A DNA stretch of 64,000 bases, taken from positions 37,673 through 101,672 of the forward strand of contig NZ_QXGR01000014.1 of NCBI RefSeq assembly GCF_003604195.1, given 5' to 3'. This document shows, one piece after another, positions 1 through 7,835 of this stretch. The stretch comes from Simplicispira lacusdiani. Lineage in GTDB: Bacteria; Pseudomonadota; Gammaproteobacteria; Burkholderiales; Burkholderiaceae_C. The notes under the pieces were generated by a model. It ran no database searches and had not been told where the DNA came from. It saw nothing but the letters and a program-made list of their open reading frames with translations. How positions within the stretch are numbered: the stretch's first letter is position 1; every line of letters begins with the position of its first letter. Both the position numbers and the translations under genes were made by a program.

Positions 1-1014
1 GCGCGCCGCCTGGCTGATGCCCTGCACGCCGAACGGCAGGCTGAACGCCGCCGCCTTGAGCACGGGCGTGGCGATGAAGGCGGCCGGCCGCAGCGGCGCG
101 AGCGCGGGCAGGTCGAAATCCGAGGGCTTGACCAGGGCCGAGCCCACGGCCACCTCGTTCGCGGCGCCCTGGCCGTCGTGCAGGTGGTAGGTGGGCGAGC
201 CGGCGGCGTTCCAGGTGAACTGGGGGCCGTCCTGCAGGCCCAGTGCCTGCAGGGCCTGGGCCTTGAAGGCGGCGTACACCTCGCGCGCATGGGCCTGGGC
301 GCTGGCGCGCACGCCCGGCAGGCCGGGCAGCTTGGCCAGGTGGGCGTCGTAGCCCATCAGGCCGGCGAATTCCAGCAGGGGCTCTTCCTTCAGCAGCCGC
401 AGGGCCGTGGCCAGGGCCTGTGCATCGGCGAAGCCGCCGCGCCGCAGGCCCACGTCGATCTCCAGGTTGACGCGCATGCGCTGGCCCAGCGTGCGCGCCA
501 GTGCGCGGTATTCGGCCATGCGCGCGGGCGTGTCGATCAGCCACTGCAGCCGGGACGCAAGGGCAGCAGCGTCGCCCCGGAACGCGGCGTAGAACTGCCG
601 CGCGGCGCCCACCGGCAGGGGCTTGCCCAGCAGCAGGTCGGTGGCGGGGCGCTCTTGCGCCAGGGTCAGCAGGTAGGGCAGGTTGAACACCATCAGGCGC
701 TGCGTGCCGGTGGCCTGCATCAGCCGGTCGAGCAGGGGCAGGCTGGGCAGCGACTTGGCCACCAGGCGCAGGTGCAGGCCGCTGGCCTGCACCTGCTGGC
801 GCACGAGCGCGGCGTTGGCCAGCAGGCGTTCGAGGTCGATCACCATGCGCGGGGCGCTCGCGTCGGCGCTGTTCAGCGCCTGGGCCAGGGCCTGGAAGTA
901 GGCGCCGTGCGGCGCGCCGGTGGGGGCCGGCCGCAGCGCCCAGCCGGCGGCAGCGGCGGAGCCGGCCACGGAGCCGGCCAACAGCAGCCGGCGGCGGGTG
1001 GGGGAGGGTTTCAT
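1..1014 (-). CDS. Exported fold-type III PLP enzyme, D-serine deaminase/alanine racemase-like (3' end outside window)
   Basis: The 338 visible residues begin with a twin-arginine-type leader (PTRRRLLLAGS, then a hydrophobic stretch to about residue 26), followed by an alanine-racemase N-terminal barrel of the D-serine deaminase-like / D-threonine aldolase class. Lys87 in the RLVAKS strand is the probable PLP lysine; later stretches NLEIDVGLRRGG and LMGYDAHLAK fit the barrel strands of this family. The C-terminal domain is cut off by the window edge. The ATG overlaps the TGA of the upstream FAD-enzyme gene (ATGA), so it is the third gene of a coupled operon. The substrate cannot be read from sequence; D-amino acid deamination, racemization or 3-hydroxy amino acid cleavage are the family options. 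Export by Tat is inferred from the leader and is unusual for this class. Confidence 0.8.
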   Translation of the reverse strand, partial: MKPSPTRRRLLLAGSVAGSAAAAGWALRPAPTGAPHGAYFQALAQALNSADASAPRMVIDLERLLANAALVRQQVQASGLHLRLVAKSLPSLPLLDRLMQATGTQRLMVFNLPYLLTLAQERPATDLLLGKPLPVGAARQFYAAFRGDAAALASRLQWLIDTPARMAEYRALARTLGQRMRVNLEIDVGLRRGGFADAQALATALRLLKEEPLLEFAGLMGYDAHLAKLPGLPGVRASAQAHAREVYAAFKAQALQALGLQDGPQFTWNAAGSPTYHLHDGQGAANEVAVGSALVKPSDFDLPALAPLRPAAFIATPVLKAAAFSLPFGVQGISQAAR

Positions 1015-2420
1015 GCGGGAGTCACTCCAAACACTTCGCGCAGGTGCGCGTTGAGAAAGCGCCCCTGCGGGTCGAGCGAGGCGCGCAGCTCCAGAAAGTC
1101 TTTCCAGCGCGGGTACAGCGGCGCCAGTTGTGCCGCCCGCAGCCCGTGCAGCTTGCCCCAGTGCGGCCGGCCGCCATGGCGCCGCAGGATGGCGCCGATG
1201 GCGTCCACCAGGTAGCCGTGCGGCTCGTCGGCCGCCGCGTGCACCGCGATGGAGCAGCTGGGCTGCTGGTGGAACGGGCTCAGCCAGGCGTCGTCGGGCG
1301 CGACGAAGCGGAATTCAAGCGGGAAGAACACCTCGTTGCGCGACTCCAGCGCCGCGATCACCTCGCGCAGGCAGGCCAGGCCGGCCTCGCGCGGCAGGTG
1401 GTATTCGGTTTCGTTGAAGCGCGTGGGCCGGTGGGTGGACAGCAGCCGCCACGAGCGGTTGCGCGCCTCCTCGGCCGGCGTGCGCCGCAGGATCTGGCCC
1501 GCCACCCAGCGCCGCAGCGCGGGAACATGGCCCAGCGTGTCGCGCAGGCGGCGCAGGTCGCGCAGCACGTCCTCGTCGGCGGCGGGGGGCATCAGCACGT
1601 CGGTGCCCGGGGCGGGATCGTGGGCGATACCGGCGCAGTGCCCGGTGAAGGGCAGCCAGTAGAACTCGAAGTTGCGGTGCTGGCGCGCCAGTTGCTCGGC
1701 GTTGGCCAGCATGGCCTCGGTGGGCTCGATCCAGACGCGCCGGCGCAGCTGGAAGGCATCGACCACGCGCACCGTGGCCTGCGTGACCACGCCCAGGCAG
1801 CCCAGCGACACGCGCGCGGCGGCCAGCAGCTCGGGGCGTTGCTGTTCGGAGCATTCGAGCACCTCGCCGCGCGCCGTGACCAGGCGCAGCCCCACCACGT
1901 CGGCATGCATGGCGGGCAGCGTGGCGCCGGTGCCGTGCGTGCCGGTGGCGATGGCGCCCGCCAGGCTCTGCAGGTCGATGTCGGGCAGCACGCGCAGCGC
2001 CAGATTGGCCTGGTCGAGCTGGCGCGACACCACCGACAGCCGCGTGCCGGCCTGCACGCGGGCCAGCGGCTCGCTGCCCGGAAGCACCGTGACGCCCGAC
2101 ATCCGGTCCAGCGACACCAGCATGCCCTCGGTGGGCACCAGCGGCGTGAACGAATGCCCCGCGCCCACGCAGCGCACCGGCAGGGCGGGGTGTTCGCGCA
2201 GCAGCGCGGCCACTTCCGCCTCGCTGCCCGGGGTGGCGCGCAGGCGCGGGCTGGCGCTGTGCAGGCCCGACCAGTTGCGCCAGGGGGTGGGCGCGGGCGG
2301 GGTGGGGGCGGGTGCCGGAGCCTGCGCTGGCGCGCGCAGGGCGGGCAGGGCCAGGGCGCAGGCGGCGCTGGCGCGCAGCAGGGCGCGGCGGCCGGAGTCG
2401 GTGGGGGCGGGAGGTGTCAT
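1011..2420 (-). CDS. FAD-linked oxidase of the D-arabinono-1,4-lactone / L-gulonolactone oxidase family, Tat-type leader
   Basis: A 469-aa protein of the VAO-type FAD family. An N-terminal GRRALLRASAACALALPAL segment looks like a Tat signal, followed by a Pro/Ala linker. The FAD-binding PCMH domain starts near residue 60 and contains VGAGHSF at 85-91, where His89 is a candidate covalent flavin site. A C-terminal ALO domain ends with the family HWxK motif (PHWGK) and a final NAHLREVFG. Family members oxidise aldonolactones or sugar alcohols and pass electrons to oxygen or cytochrome c. The cytochrome gene directly upstream overlaps its start (ATGA), which suggests that the cytochrome is its electron acceptor (inference). 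The chosen ATG is the one overlapping the upstream stop; longer versions in this frame run antisense or out of frame through the cytochrome gene. Confidence 0.85.
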   Translation of the reverse strand: MTPPAPTDSGRRALLRASAACALALPALRAPAQAPAPAPTPPAPTPWRNWSGLHSASPRLRATPGSEAEVAALLREHPALPVRCVGAGHSFTPLVPTEGMLVSLDRMSGVTVLPGSEPLARVQAGTRLSVVSRQLDQANLALRVLPDIDLQSLAGAIATGTHGTGATLPAMHADVVGLRLVTARGEVLECSEQQRPELLAAARVSLGCLGVVTQATVRVVDAFQLRRRVWIEPTEAMLANAEQLARQHRNFEFYWLPFTGHCAGIAHDPAPGTDVLMPPAADEDVLRDLRRLRDTLGHVPALRRWVAGQILRRTPAEEARNRSWRLLSTHRPTRFNETEYHLPREAGLACLREVIAALESRNEVFFPLEFRFVAPDDAWLSPFHQQPSCSIAVHAAADEPHGYLVDAIGAILRRHGGRPHWGKLHGLRAAQLAPLYPRWKDFLELRASLDPQGRFLNAHLREVFGVTPA

Positions 2421-2827
2421 GGGGTGGGGCTTTGGGCCATGAAGGCGATGAGGGCGCGCAGGTCTTGCGCGCTGCAATCGGCGCACTGGCCGCGCGCAGG
2501 CATGGCGTTGAAGCCGTTTTCGGTGCGGGCCAGCAGGGTGTCCATGCCCTGGCGCAGGCGCGGGGCCCAGGCGCTGGCGGCCCCGGTCAGCGGGGCGCCG
2601 CTGCCGGCCTGGGCGTGGCAGAGCATGCAGGAGCGTTCGTAGGCGTTGGCGAGGGCGGGATCGGCCGGGCGCATCTGCTGCGCGCGGGCCAGCTCCTGGG
2701 GCGTGGGCGGGGTCTCGCGCTGCGCGCAGCCGGCCAGCAGGCACAGCGCCAGCAGCGGCCCGAGCGCCCGCCCGGGCGCCGCCGTGGCGGGCCGCGCGGG
2801 TGGCGTGGCAGGTTCGTGGAACTTCAT
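2417..2827 (-). CDS. Lipoprotein monoheme cytochrome c
   Basis: A 136-aa class I c-type cytochrome. The N-terminus carries a hydrophobic leader with a lipobox ending LLAGC (Cys34), so the mature protein should be a membrane-anchored periplasmic lipoprotein. The heme motif is C67-M-L-C70-H71 and the distal Met ligand is probably Met109 in NAMPARG, a typical small cytochrome c arrangement. An extra CxxC pair (CADC) follows about residue 115. It is the first gene of the operon with the FAD oxidase and the PLP enzyme, and is divergent from a TetR regulator. Its likely role is to accept electrons from the FAD enzyme (inference from position). Confidence 0.85.
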   Translation of the reverse strand: MKFHEPATPPARPATAAPGRALGPLLALCLLAGCAQRETPPTPQELARAQQMRPADPALANAYERSCMLCHAQAGSGAPLTGAASAWAPRLRQGMDTLLARTENGFNAMPARGQCADCSAQDLRALIAFMAQSPTP

Positions 2828-2844
2828 GAAAACAATGATCTCAA

Positions 2845-2861
2845 AAAAAACAATGTTTTTT
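2845..2861. promoter_or_regulatory. Palindrome just upstream of the cytochrome operon, candidate TetR operator
   Basis: Perfect arms AAAAACA / TGTTTTT around one central base, extended by one more A/T pair on each side. It lies 18-34 bases before the cytochrome start codon. A half copy (AAAACAATG) lies just beside it at about 2829-2837. The position between divergent genes, one of which is a TetR regulator, makes an operator plausible; binding is inference. Confidence 0.45.
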
Positions 2862-2921
2862 ATTGGGGTTTGTTCCAGGGGGCCGTGGCAAGCGGGAACG
2901 TCAGGCTGGCGCTATGCTTGG

Positions 2922-2933
2922 GATGACGTCATC
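2922..2933. promoter_or_regulatory. Perfect 12-bp palindrome GATGACGTCATC upstream of tetR
   Basis: The palindrome is exact and lies about 40 bases before the tetR TTG start. It is unlike the AT-rich palindrome near the cytochrome gene, so the two are alternative candidates for the TetR site, or serve different proteins. A TATGCT hexamer lies just before it at about 2913-2918 and could be a -10 box for tetR. Confidence 0.4.
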
Positions 2934-2971
2934 TGGCGCCCCCGGGTTGGGGGCGCTGCAAGGGGAGTGGT

Positions 2972-3676
2972 TTGAACGCGAAGGCAAGACAGGCAGACAC
3001 CAAGGGCGCGGCGAAGCCGCCAGGGCGCAAGCAATTGCGCGAGCGCGAGGCATCGCAGCGCCGCAATGCCATGCTGGCGGCGGTGCGCAAGCTGCTGCAA
3101 AAAGGCGGTGTGCAGGCCGTGACCATGCGCGCGGTGGCCGACGCCGTGGGCGCGTCCACCACCATGGTCTACGCGCTGTTCCCGGACAAGGCGGCGCTGA
3201 TCGCGCAGTCGGTGGACCGCGACCTCAAGAAGCTCTCGCGCCACCTGCTCGAAGCCAGCGAGGGCGAGGGCGGCGCCACCGGCAAGCTCCGGCGCGTGGC
3301 CCATGCCTATGTGGCGCACGGCATCGCGCACCCCCTGCAGTACCGGCTGGTGTTCATGGAGCGCCGCCCGCCCTCGGCCATCGAGGATTCGAGCATCGAG
3401 CAGGGCAATGTGTCGGAGGACGCCTATGCGCTGGTCTGCGCCCTGGTGGCCGGCATGCTGGACGAGCACGGCATGGCGCTGGCACAACAGGAGGTGGAAA
3501 CCGTGGCCCAGATGGTCTGGGAAAGCCTGCACGGCCTGGTGGCGCTGCGCATCTGCACCGGCGACGACCCCTGGATCAACCGCCAGGGCGTGCCCGAGCA
3601 CCTGGACCTCATGCTTGATGTGCTGCTGCAGGGCATCGTGGCGCGCTGGCAGGGGCCGGGAGCCCCCAGGGTGTGA
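2972..3676 (+). CDS. TetR/AcrR-family transcriptional regulator
   Basis: A 234-aa regulator. A basic N-terminal tail (about 30 residues) is followed by a TetR HTH at about residues 31-80 (AVTMRAVADAVGASTTMVYALFPDKAAL). The C-terminal ligand domain is helical and resembles the WHG-type TetR C-terminal domain, with MVWESLHGLVALRI near its end. The start is TTG, chosen for the AGGGGAG ribosome site about 6 bases upstream; the first in-frame ATG would fall at the edge of the DNA-binding domain. It is divergent from the cytochrome/FAD/PLP operon and is the obvious candidate local repressor (inference). Confidence 0.85.
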   Translation: MNAKARQADTKGAAKPPGRKQLREREASQRRNAMLAAVRKLLQKGGVQAVTMRAVADAVGASTTMVYALFPDKAALIAQSVDRDLKKLSRHLLEASEGEGGATGKLRRVAHAYVAHGIAHPLQYRLVFMERRPPSAIEDSSIEQGNVSEDAYALVCALVAGMLDEHGMALAQQEVETVAQMVWESLHGLVALRICTGDDPWINRQGVPEHLDLMLDVLLQGIVARWQGPGAPRV

Positions 3677-3709
3677 ACAAAAACGGACTCCAGGGGCCTG
3701 TGGGTAAGC

Positions 3710-3740
3710 GCCATTAGCTATCAAATTAATAGCTAATGGC
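3710..3740. repeat. Comamonadaceae-type intergenic inverted repeat
   Basis: Perfect 12-base arms GCCATTAGCTAT / ATAGCTAATGGC with a 7-base AT-rich loop, lying between the convergent tetR and usp genes. The transcript would fold into a strong hairpin without a clear U-run. The GCTAT/ATAGC core recurs in other intergenic regions of the window. Confidence 0.8.
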
Positions 3741-3809
3741 GGCCATGGGGCATCGCCCTTTCATGCGGGCGCATGGCGGCATGGCGCACCGCCGCGCTGT
3801 GCGCGGGAC

Positions 3810-4325
3810 TCAACGCACGATGAGGATGGGTATCCCGGCCAAGTGCAAGACCTTGTAGGCCACGGAGCCCAGCAGCACGGACGCGGCGGCGGTCAGCCCG
3901 TGCGAACCCATGGCGATGCCGTGGCTGCCCAGTGCCTCGGCCAGGCCCACGATTTCGGGCGCTGTTTCGCCCATGACGGCATGCAGGCGCCAGCGCAGGC
4001 CCGCCGCGTCGAGCAGTTGGCGGGCCTGGGCCGTGGCGGCCCAGCCGCCGCGCGCCAGCCCGGTCTCCGCCGCCTCCTTGCTCAGCCAGGATTGGACATG
4101 CACCAGGTCCACCTCGGCGCCCGGCGCCAGCGCCGCCAGGCGCGCCGCCATCGCGACGGCGCGCGACGAGCAGGCGGAGCCATCGACCGCCACCAGCCAG
4201 CGCGCGCTGCCGTGGGCGGCATGGGTTCCGGTGCCGTGCCAGGTGACGGCGACGAGCCGGCCCATGCCGTCGCGCCGTTCGAGGCCGGGCGCCGGCATGT
4301 TGTCGGGCATGGCCGCAGGGGTCAT
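3810..4325 (-). CDS. Universal stress protein (ATP-binding type)
   Basis: A 171-aa single-domain Usp protein. After a 35-residue extension, the domain starts with WLVAVDGSACSSRAV (beta-1 with the usual Asp) and ends with IPILIVR. Residues 140-154 read G-SH-G-(9)-G-S, which matches the G2xG9xG(S/T) nucleotide-binding pattern, so ATP binding is likely. It is the last gene of a usp-terC-usp operon; its ATG overlaps the terC TGA. The role is probably in stress survival; the exact trigger is unknown. Confidence 0.9.
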   Translation of the reverse strand: MTPAAMPDNMPAPGLERRDGMGRLVAVTWHGTGTHAAHGSARWLVAVDGSACSSRAVAMAARLAALAPGAEVDLVHVQSWLSKEAAETGLARGGWAATAQARQLLDAAGLRWRLHAVMGETAPEIVGLAEALGSHGIAMGSHGLTAAASVLLGSVAYKVLHLAGIPILIVR

Positions 4326-5296
4326 AAGGTGCTCCTGGAGGTTTTGTTGCCGGAGAGCCTGAGGCTGAGAACCACGGAGATCAGGATGATCAAGCCCACG
4401 ATCAGCAGCGACCACTGCACCGGCATGTGGAACCAGGGCATGGCCAGCATCTTCCCGCCGATATAGACCAGCACCAGGGCCAGGCCGTATTTGAGCAGGT
4501 GAAAGCGCTCGGCCATGTCGGCCAGCAGAAAGTACAGCGCCCGCAGGCCCATCACGGCGAAGATGTTGGACGTGAACACGATGAACGGGTCGGTGGTGAC
4601 CGCGAAGATGGCCGGGATGCTGTCCACGGCAAAGACCAGGTCGCTGGCCTCGATCATCATGAGCACCAGGAACATCGGCGTCGCGTGCCGCACCCCGTCG
4701 ATGCGCACGAAGAAGGCCTGGCCGTGAAACCCCGGCGTGATGCGCATGTGGCCGCGCAGCCAGCGCAGCAAGGGGTTCTTCTCCAGGTCGGGCTTCTGGT
4801 CGGCCATGAGCAGCATCTTGACGCCCGTCACCACGAGGAACAGGCCGAACACGTACAGCACCCAGGCGAACTGCGACACCAGCCAGACACCGCCCAGGAT
4901 CATCGCGGCGCGCATGATGATCGCGCCCAGCACGCCATACAGCAGCACGCGGCGCTGCAGCTCCGGCGGAACGGCGAAGTAGCCGAAGATCATCACGAAC
5001 ACGAACATGTTGTCCACCGACAAGGCCTGCTCGATCAGGTAGCCGGTGAAAAACTCCAGCGCCTTGCGGTTGGCGACCTCGCGGCCGGCCACGCCGTCCA
5101 GGTACCACCACAGCAGGGCGCCAAACGTGCTGGCCAGGGCCACCCAGGCCGTGGCCCAGCCCGCGGCCTCCTTGGCCGAAACGCGGTGGGCCTTGTTGCC
5201 GCCGAGCACGAACAAATCCAGGGCCAGCATCGCCAGCACGAAGACGATGAAGCCGGCCCACATCGGGCCCGTGGCCAGGGATTCGATGGGGTTCAT
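4322..5296 (-). CDS. TerC-family integral membrane protein (Alx-like, probable Mn2+ exporter)
   Basis: A 324-aa polytopic membrane protein, close to the length of E. coli Alx (about 320 aa). The family-defining acidic motifs are present in membrane segments: SVDNMFVF at about 93-100 and EASDLVFAVDSIPA at about 216-229. Alx/MntP-like TerC proteins export manganese and are induced by alkaline pH or Mn; tellurite resistance is the historical name only. A GAGAAGGT ribosome site precedes the ATG. It sits between two Usp genes in one operon, with a 6-base gap after the first and an ATGA overlap into the second. Confidence 0.9.
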   Translation of the reverse strand: MNPIESLATGPMWAGFIVFVLAMLALDLFVLGGNKAHRVSAKEAAGWATAWVALASTFGALLWWYLDGVAGREVANRKALEFFTGYLIEQALSVDNMFVFVMIFGYFAVPPELQRRVLLYGVLGAIIMRAAMILGGVWLVSQFAWVLYVFGLFLVVTGVKMLLMADQKPDLEKNPLLRWLRGHMRITPGFHGQAFFVRIDGVRHATPMFLVLMMIEASDLVFAVDSIPAIFAVTTDPFIVFTSNIFAVMGLRALYFLLADMAERFHLLKYGLALVLVYIGGKMLAMPWFHMPVQWSLLIVGLIILISVVLSLRLSGNKTSRSTL

Positions 5297-5302
5297 ACCT
5301 TC

Positions 5303-5809
5303 TCAGCTGGCGGCCATCCACAGCACGGCGATGCCCGCGCCCAGGCCCGCCGGAATGCCCACGCGCTCCAGCGCCGAGGGAGGCTCGCCGGCAATCACCT
5401 CCACGGGCACGGTCGTGCGCTCGATCACCTGGTTGGTGACCGAGTTCTCCACCAGGCGGACCAGCGAACTCTTGCGCGCCGTGCTCATGACGATGCAATC
5501 GCACTGGAGCCGGCGCGCCGCCTCCACGATGCAGTCGGCCTTGTCGCCCACCTCGGAATGGACGGTGTAGGGCACGCCAGCGGCGTCCAGCGTCTGCCGG
5601 ACGGACGCGAGCGCCAGCTCGGCCTGCTCCTCATGGAACTCCCTGCGGTCCTGCCGGCTGGTGAAGTCGCTGACCAGCCGGGGGAATGGCGGCTGCACGT
5701 TCAGGACATGGATTTCAAGCTCATGGTTCTTCATGAACTCGCCGATCACGTGGCGTATGCCGTGCTGCGAATTGGGCGAACCATCCGCTGGAACAAGGAC
5801 TCTCAACAT
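5303..5809 (-). CDS. Universal stress protein, degenerate nucleotide motif, C-terminal hydrophobic tail
   Basis: A 168-aa Usp-fold protein starting MLRVLVPADGS. The core runs to about residue 138 (TVPVEVIAGE), followed by a hydrophobic tail (GIPAGLGAGIAVLWMAAS) that could anchor it to the membrane. The usual G2xG9xG(S/T) ATP motif is not present; the corresponding stretch begins MSTARKSSLVRL, so it probably does not bind ATP in the standard way. An AGGAGA ribosome site precedes the ATG. It is the first gene of the usp-terC-usp operon, transcribed divergently from the LysR regulator. Confidence 0.87.
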   Translation of the reverse strand: MLRVLVPADGSPNSQHGIRHVIGEFMKNHELEIHVLNVQPPFPRLVSDFTSRQDRREFHEEQAELALASVRQTLDAAGVPYTVHSEVGDKADCIVEAARRLQCDCIVMSTARKSSLVRLVENSVTNQVIERTTVPVEVIAGEPPSALERVGIPAGLGAGIAVLWMAAS

Positions 5810-5936
5810 GGCTTTTCTCCTGCAGGTTCGTGGGATGGGCGGCTCGTCTGCGAACAGGCCCTGGGCCCAACGATAGTGATGCGGCTAGTTTGTGAAAGCA
5901 GATAATCAAGAAACAACAGTTCTGAAAAACCGGACC

Positions 5937-6821
5937 ATGAGTCCCGACTTCAGCTACCGGCACCTGTACTACTTCTGGGTCGTCGCCAAGGAAGGCGGCA
6001 TGGCGCGCGCTGCGGAACGCCTGGGCATGGCCGTGCAGACCGTGAGCACGCAAGTGCGTGAGTTGGAGCGCTCCCTCGGCTATGCCTTGCTCAAGCCTGC
6101 GGGGCGCGGCGTGGCCCTCACCGACGCAGGGGTCGCCGCCCTGCGCCAGGCCGAGCAAATCTTCCAATTGGGCGAGCAACTGCCGGCCGCGCTGCGCGAC
6201 GCCGTGGGCTCGCCCACCGTGCGCCTGGTGGTGGGCATCTCCGACGAGCTGCCCAAGCTGGCGGTCCGCAGCCTGCTGCAGCCGGTGATGCAGGAGCCGC
6301 ACCTGCGGCTGCTGTGCCTGGTGGACGAGTTCGAGGACTTGCTGGGCGATTTGGCGCTGCACCGGCTTGATGTGGTCATCGCCGACCGCCCCGCGCCACC
6401 CAACCCCAACCTCAAGGTCTACAGCCATTCGCTGGGCTCGTCGGCGCTGGCCTGGTACGCGCCCCCGTCGCTGTACGCGGGGGCCCGCCGGGGCTTTCCG
6501 CAATCCCTGGCCAAGGTGCCCGTGCTGCTGCCCACCAGCCATGCCGCCGTGCGCGCCCGGCTCGACCAGTGGTTCGAGCGCATGGCGATCACGCCGAACG
6601 TGACCGGCGAGTTCGAGGACAGCGCCTTGCTCAAGACCTTCGGCGCGGCAGGCATGGGCGTCTTTCCGATGGCCAGCCTGGTGCACGATGACCTGACGGC
6701 CCTGCATGGCGTGAGGCGCGTGGGCGCCTGCGAGGGCGTCGAGGAGCACTTCTTCGCGATTGGCGCGCGCAAGAAGGTGCTGCATCCGCTGGTGCAGCGG
6801 TTGTTGCCGGTGGAGCGCTAG
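5937..6821 (+). CDS. nhaR: LysR-family regulator, NhaR-like
   Basis: A 294-aa LTTR. The N-terminal HTH (SYRHLYYFWVVAKEGGMARAAERLGMAVQTVSTQVRELE) is of the NhaR type, followed by the periplasmic-binding-like effector domain. E. coli NhaR activates nhaA in response to Na+ and also pga/biofilm genes. No nhaA lies nearby; the divergent neighbour is usp-terC-usp, which is the likely target here (inference). The ATG at 5937 was preferred over an upstream in-frame GTG at 5892 because the protein then begins right at the conserved HTH, as NhaR homologues do; no strong ribosome site helps decide. Confidence 0.8.
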   Translation: MSPDFSYRHLYYFWVVAKEGGMARAAERLGMAVQTVSTQVRELERSLGYALLKPAGRGVALTDAGVAALRQAEQIFQLGEQLPAALRDAVGSPTVRLVVGISDELPKLAVRSLLQPVMQEPHLRLLCLVDEFEDLLGDLALHRLDVVIADRPAPPNPNLKVYSHSLGSSALAWYAPPSLYAGARRGFPQSLAKVPVLLPTSHAAVRARLDQWFERMAITPNVTGEFEDSALLKTFGAAGMGVFPMASLVHDDLTALHGVRRVGACEGVEEHFFAIGARKKVLHPLVQRLLPVER

Positions 6822-7259
6822 CGCGGTTAGGGGGCGATCGCGGCGGGACCGTCGCGCTGGGACCTGTATTGCCGGTTGGCAACGGCCGTAGCTTGGGTTT
6901 TTGATGAAATAGGGCTCAAGCGATTATCAAATAAGCGCCAGCAGCTATTGTGTTAGGAGCGCTATTAGCCATCGTATGGATGGCTTGAACGCGGATTTTC
7001 CGGGGGCATAGTTATTGGTGCGATGGCGGTTCACGGCCGCAACCGACCCTCAGAATGAAAAAAAACCGGCGGTGGCTCAAGGCTGAAAGCGGATGCCTGT
7101 GAAGACCTTAGGCAACGGACTGCGGCATTGACTCAGAATTCAGCATGCCAAATGCCCCAGGCGCTGCAAGGATGCCATCCGCTACATCGGACACCGTTGC
7201 TCGCTGCAACAGACAAAGTTTCTGGGCAAGACCGGTTTGGCTGGGTGTAAAAAAGCGGT
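6822..7259. other. 438-base intergenic region with a degenerate repeat, no gene seen
   Basis: Follows nhaR and precedes the 3' end of the low-GC cassette. It holds one family repeat (6912-6970). The rest shows no coding pattern; short frames here lack ribosome sites and recognisable products. Base composition falls toward the cassette. Confidence 0.6.
6912..6970. repeat. Comamonadaceae-type intergenic repeat (degenerate)
   Basis: Contains GCGATTATCAAATAAGCGC, a near-palindrome of the AGCGCTTATT type, followed by CAGCTATTG and AGCGCTATTAG. It marks one side of the low-GC two-gene cassette; a second copy lies at 9292-9312 on the other side. Confidence 0.7.
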
Positions 7260-7835
7260 CTAGTCTCCCTTCAGTCGTCCTTGAAGGAACTTTCCAGCGC
7301 CACCCTTTAGCTCGCTGCGGTCGATGAGCTTGCCCTGGAACTGGAAGTCCTGATCAATGCGAACGATCAGCAACTGCTCAAAGTTTCCTTGACGCTTGAC
7401 CAGTACACGGTCGCTTGTCTTCTCTGGTGAGATTGTCTTAACCTCGACAAGCTTACCGCCAATCGTTCCGTCAGAGCCGGGTGCGTGGGTCGCATGGCGG
7501 CGAAGTCCAAACTTGATCTCCGCGTAGATTTCTCCGAGTTCGCCCCAGACCTGTAGGTATCGGCCTGTGTTTTCGAAGTGGCGCGCCGCGCAGTCAACCA
7601 AGTCTTGGAAGATTTCCGTCTGCTCAAGGACGCTGAACGGAAAGCCCTCTCTGCTCCGGGCGGGCTCAACCGAGTGTGCATCCTCCTCAGGTTGGTCTTC
7701 AAGTTGGGCGTCCACCCACTCTCTGTCGATGTGCTCCCACTCCCAAGGTGCTACCCCAGCACCCGCAGCATTAGCGATCTCGTCGGCGCTATAGCCACGG
7801 TCGTGCATCTCGTACAGAAAATCCCAATCGCTCAT
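7260..7835 (-). CDS. PD-(D/E)XK nuclease-like protein of unknown function
   Basis: A 191-aa cytosolic protein, not assigned to a named family. Residues 97-133 carry a plausible PD-(D/E)XK core: a helix with GELGEIYAEIKFG (Glu99/Glu102), then GSDG (Asp122), a short strand GGKLVEVKT with E131-V-K133, followed by a strand LLIVRI. Spacing D-x8-E-x-K fits restriction-endonuclease-like folds. The N-terminal 60 residues are acidic and Trp-rich. The ATG at 7835 was chosen because it overlaps the TGA of the upstream gene (ATGA) and has a GGAAAGG ribosome site; a start at 7850 is possible. GC is clearly lower than that of the flanking genes, suggesting transfer. Nuclease activity is inference. Confidence 0.65.
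   Translation of the reverse strand: MSDWDFLYEMHDRGYSADEIANAAGAGVAPWEWEHIDREWVDAQLEDQPEEDAHSVEPARSREGFPFSVLEQTEIFQDLVDCAARHFENTGRYLQVWGELGEIYAEIKFGLRRHATHAPGSDGTIGGKLVEVKTISPEKTSDRVLVKRQGNFEQLLIVRIDQDFQFQGKLIDRSELKGGAGKFLQGRLKGD

Noticed and set aside
178..1215. Long plus-strand frame over the PLP enzyme and FAD-oxidase genes
   Set aside because: Gly/Gln/Ala/Arg-rich translation without motifs, antisense to real genes; a high-GC artefact.
7145..7327. 60-aa plus-strand frame at the edge of the low-GC cassette
   Set aside because: No ribosome site, overlaps the end of the nuclease-like gene antisense, no motif.
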